Shown here piece after piece: positions 1 to 11,222 of a stretch of 64,000 bases of DNA. Origin of the DNA: Rohdeia sp041398665. Lineage in GTDB: Bacteria > Planctomycetota > UBA1135 > GCA-002686595. The translations under genes were made by a program, and so were the position numbers. Numbering within the stretch: position 1 is the stretch's first letter; every line of letters starts with the position of its first letter. The stretch is from positions 6,866 through 70,865 of the forward strand of contig JAWKUH010000030.1 of the NCBI GenBank assembly GCA_041398665.1, given 5' to 3'. A model generated the notes under the pieces. The model was not told the origin of the DNA, ran no database searches, and saw only the letters and a program-made list of their open reading frames with translations.

Positions 1-1297
1 CCCCGAGCGGCACGTCGTCGGGGACGCTGTAGCCCTGCTCGTCGAGGTCCTGCCGGAGCGAGTCGAAGATCCGGAGCGCCTCGTCCAACTGGTCGGCGGT
101 GCTGACCATGGGGAGGAGGATGCGCAGGTTGCCGCGCGCGCTGGCGCGCATCGCCGCACGGAGCTGGACGCGCAGGAGGTCCGGCCACTGCAGGCTGACG
201 CGGATGCCGCGCCAGCCGAGCGCGGGGTTGCGCTCGGGCGGCATGCGGAAGTACGCGAGCTGCTTGTCGCCGCCGATGTCGAGCGTGCGGATGGTGACGG
301 GCCGACCGTCGAGCACCTCGACGACGCGCCGGTACAGCCGGTACTGCTCCTCCTCGGACGGGAACTCCGCCTTCTCCATGTAGAGGAACTCGGTGCGCAG
401 CAGGCCGACGCCGTCCGTCGTCTCGACGTCGAACGCGTCGAGGTCGTGCACGCTCTCGATGTTCACCTCGCAGACGAGCCTCGTGCCGTCCTGCGTGCGT
501 GCGGGTTCGCGGGCGAACTCGGCGACCGACTTCTGTCGACCGTCGCGCGCCTCCATGCGCTCCGCGAACTCGCGTCGGTCGCTGTCCGCGGGTTCGAGCT
601 GGACCAGCCCGGCCCCGCCGTCGACCGAGACCTCCATGTGCTGCTCGAGACGACCCAGCAGTCCGGGCAGTCCGACGACGCACGGGATGCGCATGGAGCG
701 CGCGAGCACGGCGCCGTGCGAGTAGCGACCGCCCTTCTCGCAGATGATCGCGAGCACGCGCCGGCGATCCAGGAACGCGACGACCTGGGGCGTCAGTTCC
801 GGTGCCGCGAGGATCACCTGCTCCTGCGCCTGGCTGACCTCGGCGCGGTCGCGCTCGAGCAGCATCTCGAGCACGCGTCGCCAGGGGTCGGAGACGTCGG
901 CGGCGTAGCCCCGGACGGACGCGCCGTCGAGCTTGCCCATGCTGACCTGGAAGCGCTCGATCAGCCTCTGGACCGCGGCCTCGGCGTTGATCGCCTCGTC
1001 GCGGACCGCCCGCTCGACGGTGCCGATCGCGGCGGGGTCCGCGAGGATCATGCGGTGCACCGCGAAGATCTCGGCGTCCTTGGAACTCGTCGCCAGCGCG
1101 ACGCGGCGCTGCTGGTCCTCGAGGATCTGCGAGACCGCGCGGACCGCCTCCTGGAGGCGCGCGATCTCGGGCTCGATGTCCTGGGACCGGACGTACCAGG
1201 TGGGCACCTCGGACGATCCCGCGCGGACGATGTGGACCGGCCCGATCGCCAGGCCCGTGGACACCGCAACCCCTTTGATGAGCCTGCTCGCGCCCAT
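1..1297 (-). CDS. ptsI: Phosphoenolpyruvate-protein phosphotransferase (PTS enzyme I), 3' part missing
   Basis: The gene starts at an ATG at 1297 and runs off the left edge, so only about 432 of the usual 570-590 residues are present. Enzyme I takes phosphate from PEP onto a histidine and passes it to HPr in the cytoplasm. The swivelling domain shows the phospho-histidine site GGRYSHGAVLAR, with the histidine near residue 194. The start of the PEP-binding barrel follows, with LLRTEFLYM. The N-terminus has the usual GVAVSTGLAIGP. No GAF domain is present at the N-terminus, which argues against the longer PtsP type. The gene is divergent from the next one, with 85 bp between the two starts. HPr or an EII would be expected further left, outside the window. 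The family call is secure; the PTS substrate is unknown. Confidence 0.93.
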   Translation of the reverse strand, partial: MGASRLIKGVAVSTGLAIGPVHIVRAGSSEVPTWYVRSQDIEPEIARLQEAVRAVSQILEDQQRRVALATSSKDAEIFAVHRMILADPAAIGTVERAVRDEAINAEAAVQRLIERFQVSMGKLDGASVRGYAADVSDPWRRVLEMLLERDRAEVSQAQEQVILAAPELTPQVVAFLDRRRVLAIICEKGGRYSHGAVLARSMRIPCVVGLPGLLGRLEQHMEVSVDGGAGLVQLEPADSDRREFAERMEARDGRQKSVAEFAREPARTQDGTRLVCEVNIESVHDLDAFDVETTDGVGLLRTEFLYMEKAEFPSEEEQYRLYRRVVEVLDGRPVTIRTLDIGGDKQLAYFRMPPERNPALGWRGIRVSLQWPDLLRVQLRAAMRASARGNLRILLPMVSTADQLDEALRIFDSLRQDLDEQGYSVPDDVPLG

Positions 1298-1382
1298 GCG
1301 GAGAGCCTACCAGGTGCTCTCAAGATCCGATCTTCCGGCGGCCGAAGCGGGCGAGGAGGAAGGCTCGTCGAGCTGGGGAAGT

Positions 1383-2384
1383 ATGAACGCGATCGAGAAC
1401 GAAGAGGACCAGGGCGCGCCCCGAGCGCACACGTCGCAGACCGTCGCAACCGCGTTCGTCGAACCTCCGGGTCCGGCGCCGCGCGAGTGGATCGGAGAGA
1501 TCCTCGGCGCCATGGGGCTGGGATGCCTCGCGGCGGCGGGTGCGCTCGTCGCACAGCACTTCGGGTTCCTGGACCAGGTGCCTCGCGCCGGTGAGATCCT
1601 CGGCAAGCTCTCGGGAGCGGGCGCGACCCCCGCTCTCCTCGGCGTCGGCGGTGCGATCCTCACGGGGCTCGGCTTCGCGTCGAACGGCAGGCGCCGCCAC
1701 TCGCGCAGCCTGATCGAGGCGGTCGGCAGCGTGCCGGACTACGGCGCGTGGCTGCAGGACCTCGACGAGAGTCTGCAGCGACTGCACGTCAGTCTCGTGA
1801 CGGTCGAGTCGCGCATGACCGAAGCGGTCGAACGGACCGCCAACGAGCTCGACGCCCGCGTGCGCGAGTTCGCCGGCAACGACGCGCGCAACCACGAGCT
1901 CGGCGCGCGCATGATGCGGCTCGAGGCGACGATGCAGCAGGTCGCCGCCGCCGCGTCGCGCATCGACGAACAGAGCCGGAGCCGAGCCGGTGCGAACGAA
2001 CTCGAGACGCTCGGCGCCAAGCTGACCGCGCTCGCCGAGCGCATCGAGGACCTCGCCGCCGCCGGGTCGACCGAAGCTCCGACGCGCGTCGAACCCGAGC
2101 CCGAGCCCGAGCCGCGCTCGAAGATCACCCCGCTGACGTCGGCCGCCGCGGTCGCGACGGCGCCGCCCGTGGTGGAGGTGCCGCTGTTCGAGGAGCGTCC
2201 GCAGCTCCCGCCCGTCGACGCGCCGCGCGCACCGATGCCGCACGCCGCCGAGGCGCCGGAGGACCTGATCGACGAGAGCAGCGTGGACGAGCTCTCGCTC
2301 TTCGCCGCGGTCGAGGAACCGACGACGCGCAAGGCGCCGCCGTCGGAGCGCGCGTCGCGCAACCCCTACGAACGCGGGCGCTGA
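1383..2384 (+). CDS. Membrane protein with two N-terminal hydrophobic segments and a coiled coil
   Basis: A 333-residue protein of unrecognised family. I chose the ATG at 1383 because coding character begins there and it lies 85 bp from the divergent enzyme I start. Residues about 40-60 and 75-97 are hydrophobic, so a hairpin membrane anchor is likely. Residues about 120-235 form a probable coiled coil rich in Leu, Glu and Arg. A low-complexity stretch of alternating Glu and Pro follows near residue 240. The tail is acidic and ends in a basic segment. It may be an inner-membrane structural or scaffold protein, but nothing in the sequence fixes a function. A strong inverted repeat follows the stop codon. 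Confidence 0.7.
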   Translation: MNAIENEEDQGAPRAHTSQTVATAFVEPPGPAPREWIGEILGAMGLGCLAAAGALVAQHFGFLDQVPRAGEILGKLSGAGATPALLGVGGAILTGLGFASNGRRRHSRSLIEAVGSVPDYGAWLQDLDESLQRLHVSLVTVESRMTEAVERTANELDARVREFAGNDARNHELGARMMRLEATMQQVAAAASRIDEQSRSRAGANELETLGAKLTALAERIEDLAAAGSTEAPTRVEPEPEPEPRSKITPLTSAAAVATAPPVVEVPLFEERPQLPPVDAPRAPMPHAAEAPEDLIDESSVDELSLFAAVEEPTTRKAPPSERASRNPYERGR

Positions 2385-2410
2385 CGCCGAGCGTCCGCGC
2401 GAGAACGAGA

Positions 2411-2446
2411 AGAGGCCGCCTCGGTCCGTGGACCGAGGCGGCCTCT
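2411..2446. terminator. Bidirectional terminator-like hairpin
   Basis: Two perfectly complementary 17-base arms (2411-2427 and 2430-2446) lie between the convergent membrane-protein and tex genes. There is no T tract on either side. The position and the arm length make transcription termination for both genes the simplest reading. Confidence 0.8.
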
Positions 2447-2487
2447 CGCGTTCGCGCGCCGGTCGGGGCCGACGCGCCGTCACACCG

Positions 2488-5408
2488 TCACTCCGTCTCG
2501 GCGGTCGCGCCCTCGTCGTCCTTCGTGGAGAAGAACGAGGCGAACGGGTTGTAGCCGCTCTTCTCCTTGCCCGGCCGCGTGAACGCGGCCGCCGCGCATC
2601 GTCGCGCTGGTCGCGTCCGCCCTGGTCGCGCCCGCGACCGCGTCCGCCGCCGCCGCCGGGTCCGCCGCGACCCTGGCCCGGTCCGCGTCCGCCGCCCCCG
2701 CCCTGGCCGCGGCCCTTGCCGCGACCGCCGCGTCCGTCGGCGTCCTGACCGGGCATGCCGTCGCGGCGCGCCCTCGCGACGCGCGTGAGGCGCTGCGGTT
2801 CGGGGAAGGCTTCGCCGCGCTGTCCGTCGCCGCGCCGACCCTCGCCGCGTTGCCCGTCGCCGCGGCCGCGCAGGCCGCGACCGCGACCCGGTCCGCGATC
2901 GCCGCCGCGCGGACGCTCCGCGCGCTCGGGGTCGGGGACGCCCTTCATCGTGAGCGTGATGCGCGGCGTCTGCGTGTCGACCACGAGGGCGCGCACGACC
3001 TGACCGACCGAGAGCACCTCGCGCGCGTCGCGCACGAAGCGGTCGGACACGCGCGAGACGTGCACGAGCCCTTCCTTGTCGGTGCCGATGTCGACGAACG
3101 CGCCGAAGTTGGTGACCGTCGTGACGATGCCCTCGACGACCTGGTCCTTCGCGAGCTGGTCCGACGTCGTCCCCGCGGGCAGCATGCGCGGCGGGAACAG
3201 GCGCGGGCGCGGGTCGCGTCCGGGGTGACCGAGCTCGCGGACGATGTCGCGCCAGGTCGCCTCGTCGACGCCGAAGTCGACGCGCTTCTGACCCTTGATG
3301 CCGCCGGCTCGGCCGTAGACCTCCTCGAACGGCCGTCCCGTCGCCTCGACGATGCGGCGCGCGAGTTCGTACTGCTCGGGGTGCATCGACGACTTGTCGA
3401 AGGGCTCGTCGCTGTGCCAGAAGCGCAGGAAGGCCGCGACGTTCCGCCACTGCGTCTCGTCGAACAGGCCGCAGCTGCGCAGGTCTTCGCGGGTGCGCAG
3501 CGAGCCGTCGGCGACGAGCGCGAGCAGCTTGGCCGCCTTCTCCGCGTCGATGCCCGGCAGATGCTCGAGGATCGACGTGTGCGGGCGGTCCATCGCGACC
3601 CCGGCCGAGCAGGCGCACGACTGGATCGACTCGGACACGATGCGCTTCGCCGCGGCCTTCGTGAGCATGCCCGTCCCGAGGCCGATGCCCCAGTGACGCG
3701 AGTCGACCTTGAGCAGCTCGGACATCGGGTCCTGGAGCCGGCGCGCGAGGCTGATCGCCATGCGGCCCTGCACCGTGAACGCCTCGAGTTCCTTGCGCGC
3801 GGGCTCCGAGTTCGCCCAGGCGGAGAGGCCCGCCTCGTTGACGACGGTGACGACCGCTTCCCCGCCGATCGAGGCGACCGCGGCGCGCACGCGCGCCAGG
3901 GCGGGCTTCGCCGCGCGGCTCGCCGCGAGCGCGATCCAACGCACGTCCGTGTCGCGGAGCGCGGCGCCGATCTCCTCGGCCAGAGCGAAGTCGTCCTTGC
4001 CGGCGACGGCGATCTTCACCTCGGCCCCCATCGGGTTGCCGAACTGGTCGACGGCGACGAGCGTGAAGTCGCCGCGCGCGTCGACGTCGAGCCCCGCCGC
4101 GGGACGCGGTCCGAGCGTCGGCGCCATCAGGAGCTGACGCACCTGACCCACGACGAGGCGCGTGGCTTCCTCGTCGGCGCGGCCCTTGAGCTCGAGGCGC
4201 AGGTCCTCCTCGAGCATCGGCCGCAGCCGGCGCGTCCAGGCCTGCCACGCGATGAGGTCGATCACGCCGGCGTGCGCCGGATCGGGTCGACGGCAGAGGA
4301 CCGAGCGCACCTTCGGCAGGACGGTCTCGGGAGCGATCTCGAACACGACGTGGACCGCGCGTTCGCGCTGCGCCTGGCGCAGCGAGAGCAGGCGCGAGCC
4401 CTGGAGCTGTCGCACGGGGACCGCGAGCTTGAGCAGCGCGCGGTGGCGCTTGAGGCGGTCCTCGCTCGCGCCGGCGCGGACCTTCACCACGGCGTGGCGG
4501 AGCATCAGCTTGCGGAGCTGCGCGCGCAGCACCGGGTCGCGACCGAGTCGGTCCGAGAGGATGCGCATAGCGCCCTCGAGCGCGTCGCGGTCCGTGTGGA
4601 CGTCGCGGTCGGGCTGCACGAACGGCGCGCAGGTGCGCGCGAGTTCGGCGGTGAAGGCCAGCGTGGGTTCCGGCGTCTCGGAGCGCGGCTCCTCCTTCGG
4701 AGCCTCGAAGACGACGCCGTCGGCGTCGGCGGCCTCCGTCGACTCGCCTTCGGGCGTCGCCGCGTCGGACGACTCGGCCTCGGACGACTCCGCCTCGGAC
4801 GACTCCGCCTCGGACGACTCGGCGTCGGACGATTCTGCCTCGGTCGTCGCAGCAGCGTCGGCGTGCGCGTCCGCATCCCCGGTCGTCGGCGCGTCGGTCG
4901 TCCCGTCGTGCTCGGCCGGTGCGGCCGCTTCGTCGGAACCGGTTCCCTCGTCGCCGTCCGCGGGCTCGTCCGACGACTCGTCCTCCGCATCGCCGGCGGG
5001 CGCCGGTCCGGTCGAACGCGCGAGCGCGTCGGCGAGCGAACCGAGGCCGCGGTCGAGCGCGAGTTGGACCTCGGGCTCGGGCTGGCGGTACGGAAGGTAG
5101 AGGTCCTCGAGGACGTTGCGGTCCACCGACGTGCGCGCGGCGGTGAGCGTCTTCTCCGACACGCCGGAGAGTCCTTCGAGCGTGCGCAGGATGGTCGCGC
5201 GGCGCCGTTCGAGCTCTTCGAGTTGCTCGAGTCGGTGCGCGAAGCGGCGCACGAGTCCTTCCTGCGCGAGACCGGTGTGCTCCCGCGCGAACCGACCGAG
5301 GTAGGGCGGCAGGAGACCCTTCGAGAGCGCGTCGACCAGGTACGCGACGGAGTCCGCGGAGATGGAGAATTCCTTCGACAGCGTCGCGACGATCGGGGAG
5401 TCGGTCAC
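2488..5408 (-). CDS. tex: Tex-family RNA-binding transcriptional accessory protein, apparent frameshift near the 3' end
   Basis: Tex binds nucleic acid and is associated with transcription. The N-terminal Tex domain is interrupted by an acidic Ser/Glu/Asp-rich insert (about residues 129-240). A YqgF/RNase H-like domain (from about 436), a helix-hairpin-helix (LPGID near 613) and an S1 domain (about 755-830, TNFGAFVDIG) follow. A Gly/Arg-rich tail comes next. The start is a GTG at 5406-5408. The reading frame loses sense near 2590-2630. The expected ending (GYNPFASFF, then an acidic tail, stop at 2488) continues in another frame. Without a frame change the ORF would run to 1320, across the terminator and into the opposite gene, which is not credible. 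An indel in this GC-rich stretch is the likely cause; true frameshifting is possible. Confidence 0.9.
4765..4839. repeat. Five tandem 15-bp units inside tex
   Basis: Five consecutive 15-base units (4765, 4780, 4795, 4810, 4825) of the form tcggacgactcSgcS encode repeats of Ala-Glu-Ser-Ser-Asp/Glu on the minus strand. Units 2 and 3 are identical and the others differ by 1 to 3 bases. The 15-bp period keeps frame, so copy number could vary without disrupting Tex. Confidence 0.9.
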
Positions 5409-5430
5409 GTTGATCCTCGTGAGTGGAACG

Positions 5431-5473
5431 CCCCTCGGTGAGGGGCCCGTCCGGTCGGTCCTTCGACCGGACG
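5431..5473. promoter_or_regulatory. Two adjacent hairpins between tex and the upstream propeller gene
   Basis: A 6-bp hairpin (cccctc/gagggg, 5431-5445) is followed by a 10-bp hairpin (cgtccggtcg/cgaccggacg, 5448-5473, 6-base loop). They lie just upstream of the GTG of tex and about 140 bp beyond the stop of the propeller gene, both genes being on the minus strand. They could terminate the upstream transcript or act in the tex leader; the sequence does not decide. Confidence 0.45.
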
Positions 5474-5615
5474 TGAACTGGGCGTCACATGGTAGCCGCG
5501 AGGACGCGGCCCGTGTCGAGCGTCGAGCGCACCGATCGACCGGTCGCCGTCGGCGCCCCGGGCGCCTCCGAACCTCGGCCGAGCCGAGCCGCGTCCGCGT
5601 CCGGCCGCAGGTGTC

Positions 5616-6662
5616 TCAGTCCGGCAGCTCGTACACCGACACGCGGTTCTCCTCGGCGACGAGGAACGCACCCTGGCGCACGCGCCAGCCGATGGCTTCG
5701 TCGAGACCCGGGACGACCGCGCGGCCGAGCTCGCGGCCCGTGGCGAGGTCGAGCACCGTGACGACGGTCCCGCGCGCGACGTAGACCTTCTCCGAGTCGA
5801 TCGAGAGGACCGGTTCCTCCTCGGCGGACTCGAGTTCGCGGAACCACAGGTGCGGCGCGCCCTTCTTCGCGGCGAAGCACACGACGCCCGGTGACGGCCC
5901 GTCGGAGAAGGAGTCGCCGTCGAGACCGGCGTCGTCGTCGTCGAGCTCCTGACCGCGCGCCAGGCGTGCGATCGCGAGTTCGCGCGCCATCTCCGGCGGA
6001 AGGCTCCGTTCGACGTCCTCGACCGGCACGACCATGCGGTCGTCGCTCGCGGCGATCCCGTAGAAGGTCCCGGCGCGCGGCTCGAAGATCGTCCCCGCGG
6101 CGCCGCCCTTCTTCGCGTCGACGGCGACGAGGCCCTGGTCGCGCGATCCCTTCTTCGAGTACGAGACGAGGTAGCGACCGCCGCTGCGCACCGCGGAGTG
6201 GAAGCGGGCGCCGGGCATGCGGAAGCTCCACGCCGGCGTCATGTCGTCGGTGTGGAGCGCCAGCACCTGCTGGGGGCACACGCAGACCGAGAGGTCCCCG
6301 TCGACGAGCGCCTCGTCGAACTCGGGGACGTGTTCGATGCCGAGCAGCTCACCGGTGCTGCCCTGCATGCGCACCATCGCGTGACCCGACTGCGTCGGGC
6401 CGAGCACGACGAGTTCGCCGTTGCCGGCGAAGCCCGCGCCGAAACCGCGGCCGTACCCGACCTCGCAGGGCGAGATCCACAACGTCTCCCCCGTCTGGCG
6501 GTCGAACATGCCGACCTTGCCGGGGATCACGTCGTCGACCCACTTGCCTCCCGCGGGGAAGTCGTAGGCGTGGATCGCGATCGGACCGGTCGGCCCCATC
6601 GCGACACCGTCGACGAGGGACTCGATCTCACGCGTCCAGCGGCGTCGTGCACTCCGTGTCAT
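5616..6662 (-). CDS. Beta-propeller (PQQ-repeat-like) protein
   Basis: A 348-residue protein starting at ATG 6662. It has repeated short motifs of the PQQ/WD-like kind, such as GMFDRQTGETLW, VLALHTDDMTPAWSF, LVAVDAKKG and VTVLDLATGRELG, spaced as expected for propeller blades. No signal peptide is obvious, which suggests a cytoplasmic protein. An acidic stretch (LDDDDAGLDGDSF, near residue 240) is probably a loop. Such proteins usually bind partners or serve as scaffolds, and no catalytic motif is seen. It lies between fusA and tex on the same strand, but a strong terminator separates it from fusA. Confidence 0.7.
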   Translation of the reverse strand: MTRSARRRWTREIESLVDGVAMGPTGPIAIHAYDFPAGGKWVDDVIPGKVGMFDRQTGETLWISPCEVGYGRGFGAGFAGNGELVVLGPTQSGHAMVRMQGSTGELLGIEHVPEFDEALVDGDLSVCVCPQQVLALHTDDMTPAWSFRMPGARFHSAVRSGGRYLVSYSKKGSRDQGLVAVDAKKGGAAGTIFEPRAGTFYGIAASDDRMVVPVEDVERSLPPEMARELAIARLARGQELDDDDAGLDGDSFSDGPSPGVVCFAAKKGAPHLWFRELESAEEEPVLSIDSEKVYVARGTVVTVLDLATGRELGRAVVPGLDEAIGWRVRQGAFLVAEENRVSVYELPD

Positions 6663-6727
6663 GGGCGAATGGTAGCAGCGCGCGCGATCCTCCCGACGGG
6701 AGGTCGCGCGAAGGAGCGGTCGGGAAC

Positions 6728-6761
6728 GAGCGAGGCCCGCGCCAAGGCGCGGGCCTCGCTC
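6728..6761 (-). terminator. Terminator after fusA
   Basis: Two perfect 16-base arms (6728-6743 and 6746-6761) with two bases between them lie 25 bp beyond the fusA stop. The stem is almost all G and C and has no T tract, like the other terminators in this window. Confidence 0.8.
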
Positions 6762-6785
6762 CTCGAAGGACTCGGGACCTTCGGA

Positions 6786-8855
<2,070 letters not shown>

Positions 8856-9041
8856 GTGCGGGCGCGGGGTGGAGCCCTTCCGGGCGACGTGGGTGCGGGG
8901 CGTGGACCGGTGGCGAGGAACTCGCTCCGGAACGGACGGGGGACGCGACGCGCACGAACGTACGGCCGCGCAGGGGGCGGTCCGGTACCGTCCCGGGAGG
9001 GTCGATCCGGACTCGAAGGCCGAACAGGGTAGCCCCGGGCG

Positions 9042-9061
9042 CCGCGGCGTCAACGCCGCGG
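9042..9061 (-). terminator. Hairpin overlapping the HMG-CoA reductase stop codon
   Basis: Arms ccgcggcg (9042-9049) and cgccgcgg (9054-9061) enclose a four-base loop. The stop codon of the reductase (9050-9052) sits in the loop. It is probably the terminator of that gene. Confidence 0.6.
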
Positions 9062-10246
9062 GTCGTTCCCCTTCTCCGGTCGGTTCCGCCCGAGGCGCTC
9101 GTGGGCGTCCACGAAGTCCCCCGCGACGAACGACGCCATGAGCGAGAGGTCGCCCGCGAGGACGGTCGCCGCCGCGACCTCGGCCAACCGCCGGACGCCG
9201 CCGGTACCCGCCGCCCCGAGGAGCGCGAGGCACTCCGCCGCGGTCCCCTGCGCGGTCCCGCCCCCCACCGTCCCGACGATCAGGTTCGGGAGGTGGACGG
9301 ACGCGACGAGGTCGCCCGAGGGTGCGACGTCGAGTTCGAGGTGCCCGGTCGCCGACTCCGTGAGGTACGCCACGTCCTGGCCGCAGGCGAGCATGAGGGC
9401 GGCCAGCCCGTTGGCCGACTGGACGGTCCAGTTCTGCGTGCCGAGCTGGGCGAAGCCGACGGCGTAGCTCCGCGCGACCGCCGCGAGGGCGGCGGGCGTC
9501 GTGCGCAGGCGCCGCTCGACGAGCTCCTTCGGCACGACGCGCTCCGCGACGACGCTGCGCCCGCGGCCCTCGACGAGAGCGCGGGCGTTCGCACGCTTCT
9601 CGACGTCCTGGCCGTGGACGTAGTGCTCGAGCGCGTCCGTCCGCTCGGCGACGAGCCTCGCGATGCGATCCGTCGCGCGCGCCGCCATGTTGATGCCGAT
9701 GGCGTCGCCCGTCGTGAACACGAGCCGCACCACGAGGCGCCGGCCGAGCACCTCGCCGCGGGCCGACACCAGTCTCCCGTGGCGCGTCCCAAGGGCCGCG
9801 ACGGCCGCGAGTTCGTCGAACGAGGAGGCGACGAGGTCGCGCGCGCGGAGCGCGTCCTCGACGCCGGCGTAGACGAGCATCGGGTGCTGGCTCAGTCCTT
9901 CGGCGACGACGCGCGCCGTCACGCCGCCGGCCGCGCGCAGGACCGACATGCCGCGCGAGTAGGAGGCCACCATCGCTCCCTCCGTCGTCGCGAGCGGGAC
10001 GTAGACCTCGTACTCGCCCTCCTCGCCGAGGACGCGCAGCGGACCTGCGAGTCCGACCGGGACCTGCGCGTAGCCCACGAGGTTCTCGACGTTGCCCCTC
10101 GCGCTCCGCGGGTCGACCGGTGCACCGGCGAGGTGCGGCAGCGCTCGGCCGGCCGCGCGCTCCGCGAGTCGTCGTCGGGCCGCCACCGCGTCGGGGCCGT
10201 GGTCGTCGTCGGGATCGCGCGGGACGCGCTCGAGTTCCTGCGTCAT
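9050..10246 (-). CDS. Hydroxymethylglutaryl-CoA reductase, class I-like
   Basis: A 398-residue reductase of the family that converts HMG-CoA to mevalonate, the entry step of the mevalonate route to isoprenoids. The substrate motif ENLVGYAQVPVGLAGPL is present. All four catalytic positions can be placed by comparison with class I enzymes: Glu89 in TTEG, Lys217 before the EGRG block, Asp291 in ACGQD, and His382 in AHERLGR. The cofactor loop reads TTGDAIGIN and the GTVGGGT motif is intact. There is no membrane domain, as expected for bacterial forms. The coenzyme (NADH or NADPH) cannot be told. No other mevalonate gene is nearby. The gene is divergent from the SPFH locus, with 67 bp between starts. 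Confidence 0.9.
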   Translation of the reverse strand: MTQELERVPRDPDDDHGPDAVAARRRLAERAAGRALPHLAGAPVDPRSARGNVENLVGYAQVPVGLAGPLRVLGEEGEYEVYVPLATTEGAMVASYSRGMSVLRAAGGVTARVVAEGLSQHPMLVYAGVEDALRARDLVASSFDELAAVAALGTRHGRLVSARGEVLGRRLVVRLVFTTGDAIGINMAARATDRIARLVAERTDALEHYVHGQDVEKRANARALVEGRGRSVVAERVVPKELVERRLRTTPAALAAVARSYAVGFAQLGTQNWTVQSANGLAALMLACGQDVAYLTESATGHLELDVAPSGDLVASVHLPNLIVGTVGGGTAQGTAAECLALLGAAGTGGVRRLAEVAAATVLAGDLSLMASFVAGDFVDAHERLGRNRPEKGNDPRR

Positions 10247-10313
10247 GGTCCGCGCAGCCTACGGGCGGGGCGCAGCCGTTGGAATCGGTACGGGCCTCGG
10301 GCACACTCCGTCC

Positions 10314-11222
10314 ATGTTCCTCGAGTTCCTGCAGGGCATCACGGGCGTGTTCGTCGTCGTGTACGACGGCCAGCACGCGCTCAAGTTCACGCTCGGGCGC
10401 GCGAAGGGCGTGGTCGGTCCCGGCATCCACTGGAAGTGGCCGATCGTGCAGCGCTTCCGGGTCGAGGAGACGAAGCACACCACGCTCGACCTCGAACCCC
10501 AGGTCATCCAGCTCGCGGACGACCTGGTCTACGAGGTCGACGCCAAGGTGCTCTACCAGATCACGAACCTGCACAAGGCGCTGATCGAGGTCGACGAGCT
10601 CGTCACCGCGATGCAGAACCGCATCGTGATGGCGATCCAGGGCGTCGTGAGCCAGCAGACGCGGGACACGATCACCGACGTCGACGCGATCGTCGGGTCG
10701 ATCCTCGAGCACCTGCGCACGATGGAGGAGCAGTGGGGAGTCCGCATCCTCCAGCTCGGCTTCTCGAACATCAGCCCCTCCCCCGCCACGCTCGAGATCA
10801 CGCAGCTCGACCTCCTCGCGCGCGAGCGGCACAAGCTGTACTCGGAATTGATCGATCAGGGGACGGCGGCCGACGCGGCGGTCGCGCTGGTGACGGGCGC
10901 CGTCGTGGCGACGCACCCGCTGCCGGAGCCGCAGGGGCTGCGCGACGAGCGCGGAGCGCTGGCGAGTGCACGCCTCGACGTCGAGGAGGAGCTCGAGCGC
11001 AAGCGACGTGAGGAGCGGCGCGCCGCCAAGGAGCGGCGCGAGCACGACAAGGGCCCGAACCCGGCGCGCACCCCGACGACGGCGACGAGGAGGACGACGA
11101 GGATGCGATCGACGCTGAGGTCGGCGGCGGCGTCGTCGGACCCGTCGTCGAGTTCCTGCGCGGAGCGTGGTCCTTCGTCGTCGACGAGGTCGTCGAGTTC
11201 GCCGAGACCAATCCGTTCGTGA
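10314..11222 (+). CDS. SPFH/Band 7 (stomatin-prohibitin-like) domain protein, first of two
   Basis: The protein begins at ATG 10314 with a hydrophobic N-terminus, then an SPFH domain (GQHALKFTLGR, GVVGPGIHWKWP, VEETKHTTLDL). Such proteins assemble on membranes into rings or scaffolds. A helical charged segment rich in Arg and Glu follows from about residue 215. Past roughly 11050 the frame turns into a Ser/Thr/Arg-rich run with no protein character. The frame used by the following SPFH domain is already protein-like there (acidic, then FLRGAWSFVVDEVVEF). The gene therefore probably continues into the next SPFH domain after a frame change near 11045-11075. Taken at face value it stops at 11222, sharing GTGA with the next gene. 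Confidence 0.75.
   Translation: MFLEFLQGITGVFVVVYDGQHALKFTLGRAKGVVGPGIHWKWPIVQRFRVEETKHTTLDLEPQVIQLADDLVYEVDAKVLYQITNLHKALIEVDELVTAMQNRIVMAIQGVVSQQTRDTITDVDAIVGSILEHLRTMEEQWGVRILQLGFSNISPSPATLEITQLDLLARERHKLYSELIDQGTAADAAVALVTGAVVATHPLPEPQGLRDERGALASARLDVEEELERKRREERRAAKERREHDKGPNPARTPTTATRRTTRMRSTLRSAAASSDPSSSSCAERGPSSSTRSSSSPRPIRS

Noticed and set aside
446..1594. A plus-strand reading frame across the enzyme I gene
   Set aside because: The minus-strand reading gives a complete run of enzyme I motifs; the plus frame has none.
2580..2640. Programmed frameshifting in tex
   Set aside because: No slippery heptamer with a following pseudoknot is evident at the site, and similar breaks occur in unrelated genes. 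An indel is simpler.
2850..5441. A plus-strand reading frame of about 860 codons
   Set aside because: It is antisense to tex and has the composition of a shadow.
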